This document shows positions 47,367 to 55,440 of a DNA stretch of 64,000 nucleotides, piece after piece. Numbering within the stretch: the stretch's first letter is position 1; the number at the start of each line of letters is the position of its first letter. The stretch is from NCBI GenBank assembly GCA_032622095.1, contig CP136066.1:113047319-113111318 (forward strand), read 5' to 3'. The notes beneath the pieces were generated by a model, which saw nothing but the letters and a program-made list of their open reading frames with translations, ran no database searches and had not been told where the DNA came from. The position numbers were made by a program, and so were the translations under genes. This DNA comes from Siphonodentalium dalli. Its lineage: Eukaryota; Mollusca; Scaphopoda; Gadilida; Siphonodentaliidae.

Positions 47367-48609
47367 TGAATATAAAGTACAAGTGGAAAATACAATTCTC
47401 CTGACACAACAACCAGAAAATGACTTTAACCTCCAACTAAACATTCGCAGTCTACATAAAACCCTACAAGAAGCTGCCGAATACTGTACACCCGGAAAGA
47501 AGACAAAGCCAGTAAGAAAGACAGGTAGCAACAAAATTTGGTCCCATGAAGTAACTGCGGCCGTAAAAGACAGTAAAAATGCATTCCATCTTTGGAAAGA
47601 AAATGGAAGACCCCAAGATCCCAAGATCCCACATCCGAACCATATATCAAAATGATCAATTCAAAGCGGAGTCTACGCAAACTTAAAAGACAACTCGCAG
47701 CTGCCTCGCGAAATGAACAGATGCAGGAAATCATGGACTCGAATGGAGACTCTCGACTCTTCCACTCAATAGTCAACCTACAGACGAAAAAGAATGCTGA
47801 CCCACTAGTAGAACTTATAACAGAGGGACTCACATATAAAACTCCCGAAGAAATAACACAAGGCTGGGAGCACTACTTCGCAGCATTATCTAAACCAACC
47901 AACACCCTACCTTCGATGACAGATTCAGAAAACTTGTAGAGAATGACCATCCATTCATAGAGAATATTTGTAAACTGCAAGGATTAACAACACCCACAGT
48001 CACTGAAGTATAGGTCAACGCAGCAATATGTAAACTTAATAATAACAAAGCTGCCGACTCATTTGGATTAATGGGTGAACACTTCAAATATGCTCCCAGT
48101 ATTGCGATACAAACAGTCAGTGGAATAATCAACGACATCATAACGCGAAAGAAGATCCCAGAAGTACTCAAAGAGGGAACCATTACGCCAGTCATCAAGA
48201 AGGGCGATCCTCATTTACCAACCATCTATCGTGGCATAACTGTTACAGCCACTATCCTAAAAATAATGGAGCACATTCTAAACTCACGACATTCTGCAGT
48301 TCTACAAAATGATCAATCCCCATTACAGACATGATTCACAAAAGGCACGTACTGCTTGAATTCAGCACTCATCGTCTCCGAATGTATCATCGAAGCTAGG
48401 GAACTAAATCACCCCTCATATTTGTCACACTTGACGCACAGAAAGCCTTCGACGTAGTGGATCACAAAATACTTCTACAACGCCTATTCCCGGATGGCAT
48501 TACTGGATCTATTGAAAGATCTTTACACTCATATGACATCAAGAGTTAAGTGTGCAGGAAGATTATATGATGCTTTCCCAGTCCTACAGGGGGTCCGTCA
48601 AGGAGCAGA
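47367..48609 (+). pseudogene. Reverse transcriptase, N-terminal half
   Basis: Contains the linker and fingers (KKGDPHLPTIYRGITVTATI, 48,195-48,255), an in-frame stop and frameshifts between 48,330 and 48,490, then a DAQKAFDVVDHKILLQRLF block with the first catalytic Asp, and TSRVKCAGRLYDAFPVLQGV followed by RQG at 48,596-48,604. The frame is broken at the GVRQG motif by the insertion starting at 48,610. Confidence 0.85.
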
Positions 48610-48794
48610 CAGGCCCGACGAAGCTTCGAGATTCGATTCAGTTTCGAATCTTACGTTTCGATTCGATTCGATTCGAAAGCGGTCGGGTGATTCAGGATAT
48701 TTCGAATCGTTATATACATATAGACTGCATATACACGGATATAGACTGCATTATCTATAAAAATGTGTTCATTATATCCCTAATACTTAACCTG

Positions 48795-49525
48795 AGTGTG
48801 TTTCCGCGACCATCTCACGGGGAATCACGTCGTTTCGAGTTGATGAGTACCACGCATTTAAAATGGCGGAGGCGACAGAAAACATATCGAGAAACGAAGA
48901 AAAAGGTAATAAACTAGGATATGACGTATTTCAAAGTATTTTGGCAGCTACGAGCATATTCTACACCATTTTTCAAACAAGCTGATACCTCACGTGTGTC
49001 CAAATTCACATGTGTTTGCTCTAAAATTCTGACCAAAAGTCGTCAGTCGGAGGATTTTCCACGACGTGTTTAATAGTGTATTCCACGAACATTTTCTATT
49101 TTCATGCTTTTAATCTGCTTGGACCAAAAATATTGTTACTAAATTATGTTTATTGAAAGAAAGCACATTTAGTCGTCAATATATTGAACCCTGTTTAAAA
49201 AAAATGTATTTTTCCTTGTGAATCGTAGCTTTTTCATTAGTGATGAGTGTACACACACCACAATTCAGTGATGAGTTACCATGAACTTGTTCAGAATAGA
49301 TTGAATAAATAGAGGATACAAAACGAGTCAAAGGGCTTACAGCGAAATTTACAAAAGAAGATCAGCAAATTGGGTCTGAACCGTTCATATAGGCAAGGTG
49401 CAGGTCTAATTTACTGGAATTTCGCTCTAAACTGAGTCGACTTGAAGATTATATATTGCTGTATGGCCCAAGCAAACCGCCAAAGTACGGTAGTGTTCAT
49501 TTGAGGTAATAAATTAAATTGTGTA
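48795..49525. repeat. Left inverted arm inside the hAT-like element
   Basis: Matches the reverse complement of about 51,305-52,040. Paired landmarks include AATCACGTCGTTTCGAGTTG, AGTCGTCAGTCGGAGGATTT, TTCCACGAACATTTTCTA and ACTGAGTCGACTTGAAGATT. Part of it (48,860-49,010) is present a third time at 51,010-51,175, also inverted. Substitutions between arms show it is not recent. Confidence 0.85.
48863..48985 (+). CDS. Small conserved ORF, copy 1 (40 codons)
   Basis: ATG in a good context (AAAATGGCGG) opens MAEATENISRNEEKGNKLGY and runs to QSILAATSIFYTIFQTS before TGA. The same frame is open in the two other copies, and the only indel among the three is a three-base insertion. A GT splice donor (AAAG|GTAATA at 48,905/48,906) also lies within it. 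If used, codon G|AT joins in frame to the acceptor at 49,928, giving a two-exon product that ends in the finger motif described at 49,929. Function unknown. Whether it is translated as a small protein or as a first exon is unresolved. Confidence 0.45.
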   Translation: MAEATENISRNEEKGNKLGYDVFQSILAATSIFYTIFQTS

Positions 49526-49928
49526 CCCTTGATGTAAATCATGTGGTTTAAAAAGTTATATATATATGCTACTGGTGCTATATACTGGTAACTCTCTCTT
49601 TCGTTTTGGTGATAACGGTACCCAGGTTCTGAAAATTGTGATAAAGGTACCCAGGCTGTGAAAAATCGTAATAAGCTACCTAGGTTCATCGAATCTCAAA
49701 TTAAACGAGATTTAAATATCTTTGCTTGAAATTCGTTTGATTTTAAGCTTTTTGCTTTCAGTTTTAAATTGTTTGAACTGCTATATATAACAACTCTCCA
49801 CCAATGGAGGACAATAAAGATATATATATATATATCATGTGATATGTTTTCCTGCAGTGTACCATAAAATAACACGAAATAATGTCACCAAAATATTCTT
49901 ACGCAGGATTTGTGATTTTATTTTTCAG

Positions 49929-50083
49929 ATGAAATGCCTGAGAACAAGTCAGTTGTGTTGTGTAGCACCTGTGACAAGTAGTTTGGTTCGAAGTCAGGCA
50001 TCGGTGCCCATACACGTGGCTACAGGAAAGAGGATTTAAAGTTTCTGGTTGTTTTTATATTTAATAAAAAGAGAATCTTGTAA
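49929..50083 (+). pseudogene. Possible second exon with a C-x2-C...H finger, interrupted by TAG
   Basis: Preceded by TTTTATTTTTCAG at 49,928. In the phase set by the donor at 48,905 it reads DEMPENKSVVLCSTCDK, then TAG (49,979-49,981), then FGSKSGIGAHTRGYRKEDL, stopping before 50,083. CSTCDK-x-F...G-x-HTRGY resembles a C2H2-type finger whose last ligand is lost. AATAAA lies at 50,063-50,068. Interpreted as a decayed or truncated coding exon of the element's own gene. An alternative is that the product ends at the TAG. Confidence 0.4.
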
Positions 50084-50095
50084 CATTGTTTTATT
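50063..50095. terminator. Facing poly(A) signals of two convergent frames
   Basis: AATAAA on the plus strand at 50,063-50,068 and on the minus strand at 50,095-50,090, 22 bp apart, between the two cysteine-motif frames. This is the layout of a compact bidirectional 3' end. Confidence 0.45.
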
Positions 50096-50101
50096 GTTTT
50101 G

Positions 50102-50278
50102 TTAATTGGTCACACCATCATAGTTTGTTTTACACGAAGTGCATATACTGGGTACTATATCTGCAGGAAGTAATCCGTGTTGTTGGAGGCATATCCTGCA
50201 ATAATCATTACCCGACCCCGCGTCTTCTGAATCTATGGCTTCCTCGACCAAATTGTAGACAGTTCCGCACTTGGTGCA
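50102..50278 (-). pseudogene. Cysteine-motif frame, convergent with the preceding exon
   Basis: A 58-codon minus-strand frame has three C-x2-C pairs: CTKC, CRIC and CTSC, spaced C-x2-C-x22-C-x2-C-x15-C-x2-C, ending in YDGVTN and TAA. AATAAA follows seven bases later on the minus strand (50,095-50,090). The frame is preceded immediately by TAA (50,279-50,281) and has no start, so it is either a terminal exon or a relic. The even spacing of cysteine pairs suggests a zinc-binding domain. Family unknown. Confidence 0.4.
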
Positions 50279-50974
50279 TTACGAAAAGCTCCTATATATA
50301 AAAGGGATTAACTTGGGGACAAGTTGCCAAAAAATGTGAAAATAAGAGTAACTCAAACACTAATTATGCGAATATGCAGCTTAGAGGTAAATTGAAAACG
50401 GGCTAATAATTAAGATATTATTGTTACACGGACTATGTATCTATCAGAGAAATGTTTACTGGTTTGTTGAGGTATAATTATGATAGTGCATGGGCTAGGT
50501 GTCATGCATTTAGTGAAACCCGAAAGGTATGATACTTACCTCGCTAGCAGTTAGGCCTACCTCAATAAAGAAGTCCACGACACCACATGGCAAATAATCC
50601 TCAAATTTAGAAACGTGTAGACGCTTATACATGCAGTGTATTGTGAATAAACGGATCTGACCACAAATAAGCCCGAGGACACTTTAAAGCAGCCCCTATG
50701 ATTTTAGCTATCTTGGGAATGCCGTTTCGACGAGGTGTGATTGATAGGACCATAGTCCAAAAATTATGACATTAAAAGACAGAATAACGCCCTATCGGTG
50801 CCAATGCAGCGAAATATTTGGATTGCTGCCACTGTGTTCTATATATTACACGTTTTGGGAAATTTGATAACATAATTGACAATGGCTAGTATTATTTTGT
50901 TGCCATTAATCGATTCTGATAACTAAAGCGTATTTTGAAGATAGGTTGTTATTGTTGTATCTTGATGATATGGG

Positions 50975-51003
50975 GACCCCTTGCTCGGATTGAGCAAGGG
51001 GTC
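50975..51003. repeat. Perfect 12-bp stem-loop
   Basis: GACCCCTTGCTC, loop GGATT, then GAGCAAGGGGTC. It sits just beyond the third copy of the small ORF. A GC-rich perfect stem stands out in this AT-rich spacer. Role unknown. Confidence 0.75.
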
Positions 51004-51009
51004 AATGCG

Positions 51010-51171
51010 TTAAACAAGTGTGCGTTTTGACACACACAAGGTATCTGATCTGCTTGTTTGAAAACTATTGTAGCATATGCTCGTAGCTGCCAAAATGCTC
51101 TGTAATATCTCATATCCTATTTGATAGCATTTTTGCTCGTTTCGCGTTGTGTTTTCTGTCGCCTCCGCCAT
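51010..51171 (-). CDS. Small conserved ORF, copy 3 (53 codons)
   Basis: Reads MAEATENTTRNEQKCYQIGY and continues to QSILAATSICYNSFQTS with a 13-residue extension. The donor GT is lost (TGCTATC in its place), yet the reading frame beyond the donor position remains open and similar in amino acids. This favours the unspliced reading of the family. Confidence 0.4.
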   Translation of the reverse strand: MAEATENTTRNEQKCYQIGYEILQSILAATSICYNSFQTSRSDTLCVSKRTLV

Positions 51172-51304
51172 TATTTCGTGTTATTAATTTGTCCAACATT
51201 TCATATACGGTCAATGCACTCATTGCAAAATGGTGATCAACGACCATTATTGGCACAAGTAGCACAAGTATATGTAATTTAACCACATGTTTACATCTGG
51301 GGTA

Positions 51305-52040
51305 CACAGTTTAATTTATTACCCCAATTGAACAGTACCGTAGTTCTGCGGTTTGCTTGGCCAATGCAGCAATATATATATAATCTTCAAGTCGACTCAG
51401 TTTATAGCGAAATTCCAGTAAATGAGGCCTGTGCCTTTCCTATATGGACGGTTCAGACCAAATTTACTGATCTCCTTTTGTAAATTTCGCTGTAAGCCGG
51501 TTGACTCAGTTGGTGTCCTCTATTTATTCAATCGAATCTGAACAAGTTCGTGGTACTCTAACTCATCACTTAATTGTGGTGCGTGTACACTCATCACTAA
51601 TGAAAAAGGTACGATTCACAAGGAAAATACGTTTCTTTTTAAAGCAGGGTCAAATAATTTGCCTACTACATTGCTTTATTTTAGTAAACATAAAATTAGA
51701 AACAATATTTTGGTCCAAGCAGAGAAAAAGCATGAACTAGAAAATGTTCGTGGAATACACCAGTAAACACATCGCGGAAAATCCTCCGACTGACGACTTT
51801 TGGTCAGAATGTTAGAGCAAACAAATGTGAGTTTGGACACACAAGATGTATCATCTTGTTTGAAAAATAGTGTAGCAAACGCTCGTATCTGCCAAAATAC
51901 TATGTACTATGTCATATCCTCCTAGTATATTACATTTTACTTCGTTTCTCGTTGTGTTTTCTGACGCCTCCGCCATTTTGAATGCGTGGTACACATCAAC
52001 TCGAAACCACGTGATTCCCCACCGTGCATCTGGAACCTCG
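51305..52040. repeat. Right inverted arm inside the hAT-like element
   Basis: Partner of 48,795-49,525. The spacer between the arms (49,526-51,304) is not symmetrical and holds the cysteine-motif frames and a perfect hairpin. The partial third copy of the outer arm at 51,010-51,175 is a direct repeat of 51,835-51,980. Confidence 0.85.
51851..51976 (-). CDS. Small conserved ORF, copy 2 (41 codons)
   Basis: Reads MAEASENTTRNEVKCNILGG and continues to HSILADTSVCYTIFQTR. It lies in the right inverted arm. Relative to copy 1 it has one extra glycine codon and conservative changes. The GT donor is retained (AAAT|GTAATA), but joining it to the nearest minus-strand acceptor would give a stop, so splicing is not supported for this copy. 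The frame continues upstream of this ATG to 52,048. Confidence 0.4.
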   Translation of the reverse strand: MAEASENTTRNEVKCNILGGYDIVHSILADTSVCYTIFQTR

Positions 52041-53066
52041 TGGTCCAATGTGTATAGGGTAAGTTGCCCAAAAGCTCACTGCTCATATATATATTGGCCT
52101 CCCAGTCCCAGCGCTGGTTACTCGTGGAACCTCTGTGCGACTCGTGCATCTTGCATGTACTAGTAGAGGTCTGTGATGGTTCGCGTGTTCATTGCGATTG
52201 TACCATAATCGTAACGCACACGGTTTCCTCCACCAAATAAAACCAGCAATGTCGCGATATAGCCCGCCCCCAGCTGCCGAAGCGAATGAATTTCTGGTGG
52301 GAAATATTTGTATCTCGTTATCTGACATTCTTACCAGAAAAGCCTATACTATATTACTCAGCTCAATCAAATAATATCATATTTTTATTATATATCATTC
52401 AAAATTAAAACGATATAAATATATTATGTAAACATTATATCGTCTCCAAATTCGACCAACATCTTTAAACATCATAATGGAATATTGTTGACCATTTAGC
52501 ATTCCGACGAACAGGCCAAAGTTGGGCAACTATATATAGTTCTCTGTAATGCCGTTTGCGTATGCGCCATTCCCAAGACACGATGCGCAATTCTGATATC
52601 GCGTGTGCCTGCTGTGCGCGACAGGGTGAAGCGTACATGCGCAGAAGAGTTTCCGTTTGCAATGACTCGAATCAGACTCCATTGACTCCAAAGTTCCAAA
52701 CTGCTGACTTTTCACGAACTTCACGCATAGTATCCAGACAGTAGTGGCACAAAATATGAAGTTGTGTCGTGCCATTATCATATATTAAACTGTTTTAAAC
52801 TGTGATTAACTATTGTTAATATTATGTCATAGGAATTAAGTTTAATGAACCTCCTTCGTAACCTGAGTTATCTCACTGACGTTATAAAATCATCTGACAT
52901 TTACCCCCATTTTTGCTCGTACCCCAACTGATCGGTACCGCGAATCTACTAAAGAATCTACTAAAAAGATTCGATTCGAGATTCGATTCGATTCGATTTC
53001 GAATCATTATCATGATTTGATTCGAGATTCGATTCGATGTTGAAATTGCCGATTCGTCGGGCTCTA

Positions 53067-54471
53067 GGAGAAGTATTGTCAACATCCCACTATAAGAGAT
53101 TTAACAATCAACTGCTATTACAGATAGAAAGAAGATGTAAAGGGCGGCAATTTGGGGCATCGGTATTCCGCACACAACATGCGCCGACGATATACCTTTA
53201 CTGACACACTCCGATGATGAAGCTCAGAAAATGCTCCAGATGGTAGAACAGTTCGCTTCAGCTAACATATATAATATCAACCCTAAAAAGAGCCATGTAA
53301 TCAACTATAACTCTAATAAACGGCCAACAACCCTACAGCTATACGGTGAGACCATTCAACCTGCAGACAAAATGACACATTTGGGCGTCACGAGAAATCA
53401 AAAAACACACCTGATATTGACGAAAAGATAAATCTGGGCAGAAGGACAGCTTACTCCTTAATGGGCGCTGGTCTACATGGAAACTCCGGTATCTCACAGA
53501 TTATAAAAATCAAACTATGGTCAACATATGTATTACCACGCCTGACTTTCGGACTGGAAATTATGACACGTAATGCCACTAATATGAAGAAATTAGATAC
53601 TTTCCAAAATAAGATGCTTCGCCAAATCCAACACCTGGCCAACCGAACAGCTGTGGTAGCAGTAAACTCTCTCCTATGGCAGATTCCAATTACTTCCTCC
53701 ATACACAGAAACATGCTTCTCTTATTCCATCGAATCATCTCATCACCCAATTCTGTAGAGTACCAAATCGCAGTACGTCAGCTGTCCGTGAAACCACCTG
53801 ACTCAGCTAGCTGGTTCTGTGAAATCCGAAGACTGCTGACAAACTACAGTTTACCTACGCCACTTGATCTCCTAACCAACACTCCCACACACTCTACCTG
53901 GAAGTCTACTCTAGACAAAGCAATAGCTGAGAAAATTGAAGAAAACTGGACAGCTGAAATAGCAGAAAAATCAACACTCAACTTCCTGAATCCCACCTCA
54001 GTCAAAGTAAACACTCCTCACATATGCTATAGATCAACACGGCCAAATACTCAAGATGTCAAGAGAGCAGTGACAAAAGCACGATTTCTCACCGGAACAT
54101 ACACACTACAGTCAAACAGCAGTAGTTAACCAGCACCGGATAGATCCTACCTGCACCCTATGTACGACAGCACCAGAAGATAGAATCCATGTCATAGCAT
54201 GCTGTCCCACTTAAGATACCCACCGATCTGCTATTAAGGCAAAACTTATTAATCAATATCTCCAGCCGGAACAAGCTGACAGTATCCTGAGCAACCCCAA
54301 ACTCTTCACTCACCTTATGCTGGGCTCTACCCATACTGAATTGTCATCATTGGGCTACAAATTCGACGAACCTACGACCAACCACATAGAACTATGCAGC
54401 AGAGAACTTCTCTATAAAATCCACCGAGTGAAAACTGCAATACTTAAACAGCGGTCACAGTGTAATCCATA
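53067..54471 (+). pseudogene. Reverse transcriptase, C-terminal half
   Basis: Resumes with GEVLSTSHYKRFNN directly after the hAT-like element. It then has a frameshift near 53,150 and TCADDIPLL with the catalytic Asp pair, KKSHVINYN, MTHLGVT, a frameshift, and IKIKLWSTYVLPRLTFGLEI. A last frameshift near 54,120 leads to DPTCTLCTTAPEDRIHVIAC (C-x2-C...H...C knuckle), then LLYKIHRVKTAI and a stop near 54,470. The remainder to 54,686 is 3' UTR. Confidence 0.86.
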
Positions 54472-54686
54472 GGGTGTCACTTACTAATATACAGTATACT
54501 TCCAGACCTTTAGTGTATATAGATGTAAATACCAATTTATAAGGCTACGGATGTGCATCTTGCTCTGATGATCAACAAGTGCCGCAATGTTCCAAATATT
54601 CGTGGAGGATTATTCTTAAGGAGACAACAAATTCTACTCTACCAGAGGTGCCTCGACAAATCAACGGGGGAACACCAACAACAACG

Positions 54687-54806
54687 ATCTTTGTTTATAC
54701 TGTGTTCTTAAATTCATATTTGTTATTGTTATACTATAATGTTCACAGTCTGATCATACCAGCCGATAGATAGCAACTCATAGATTGTCATGTTACAATC
54801 ATCGGT
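54687..54806 (+). repeat. Repeat family R1, copy B, right part
   Basis: Continues the copy broken at 45,558. It matches the reverse complement of 59,680-59,800 (CAGTCTGATCATACCAGCCG and ATAGATAGCAACTCATA). Similarity ends near 54,806. Confidence 0.85.
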
Positions 54807-55440
54807 AACTCAGTTCGCGCTGCCACTTGCCAAATTTGTCAATGGCAAAAATAATTCACATTTGGCAAACATTATTTTCATTTGGCAAAAGTTTTGGCAA
54901 GTCACTTTTCGTAATCTCAAGAACTTGACAACTATTTGTCGATCAATACCATTCATATCAGGAAACTCTTACAATATAATTATATTTTAGTCGTGTTTTA
55001 TATGGCTTAGGAAAAGATAACATCTCTATTAAGATGCAGTTAATCTGATAACATTTGTATCGATGGGTGTAGGGATTATCCGTATTTAGTGTGTTGGTGT
55101 TTACATAGCTAATCCTCTTGTGGTGTGCCCTTCTGATGAAGCAAACCTGATATCATGTTAATGTTCGGTGATTGGTTTATTGTTGTATGATAAACCACCA
55201 TAAAAATGCATGTATAATTATTAACTAACTGCTTCATATCAAACAAAAGTCGTTCAAACCGCGAGTGTCGAAACATAAGACTTAATGTACTATCAAGGCT
55301 AGAATTTGGCAAAAATATTTTCATATGGCAAATTATTTGGCAAAAGTCAATTTCGGTCCAGCGCGGACCCTTGACCGGGACATTGTTTATACGTTGAACA
55401 CATATTTTAGGCATTCTTAATATCACAATTACACCTACAC
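54807..55440. other. Non-coding sequence with repeated TTTGGCAAA phrases
   Basis: TTTGGCAAA(A/C) recurs at about 54,861, 54,882, 54,892, 55,308 and 55,337 in one orientation, with a few more variants. I cannot tell whether it is the remains of a tandem repeat or of the 3' end of the XPG/PIN-like gene. No other feature. Confidence 0.35.

Larger units (their letters stand above)
48610..53066. mobile_element. 4.46-kb hAT-like DNA element with subterminal repeats and internal foldback
   Basis: Ends are CAGGCCCGACGAA at the left and TTCGTCGGGCTCTA at the right, inverted copies of each other with hAT-type CAG/TAG tips. The flanking 8-bp sequences GGAGCAGA (48,602-48,609) and GGAGAAGT (53,067-53,074) agree at six of eight positions, the duplication length typical of hAT. 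Excising the element and one flank gives VRQGEVLS in the RT frame. Next to each end lie many overlapping GATTCGATTC repeats (48,630-48,700 and 52,960-53,045), as in hAT subterminal regions. Inside are inverted arms of about 730 bp, three copies of a small ORF and cysteine-motif frames. No hAT transposase is visible, so the element is non-autonomous or a composite of nested insertions. Confidence 0.85.
45559..54686 (+). mobile_element. 5'-truncated non-LTR retrotransposon inserted in repeat R1 and itself split by a hAT-like insertion
   Basis: The left junction is exact by comparison with the unbroken R1 copy at 59.7-60.4 kb: similarity to R1 stops at AAAGATGG and resumes at ATCTTTGTTTAT (54,687). 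Coding order is ORF1 (opening in frame at the very junction, hence 5'-truncated), endonuclease, reverse transcriptase interrupted at 48,610-53,066, RT C-terminus and a 3' end with AACACCAACAACAAC. Net length without the insertion is about 4.67 kb. No target duplication is evident and two or three target bases seem lost. Frameshifts show it is dead. Clade not assigned. Confidence 0.88.

Noticed and set aside
49987-49996. GGTTCGAAGTC resembling a tRNA B box
   Set aside because: No matching A box or cloverleaf upstream, and it lies inside the finger-motif frame.
48610-53066. Interpretation of the interruption in the RT as an intron
   Set aside because: No GT-AG ends at the break, whereas inverted termini and an 8-bp flank duplication fit a DNA transposon.
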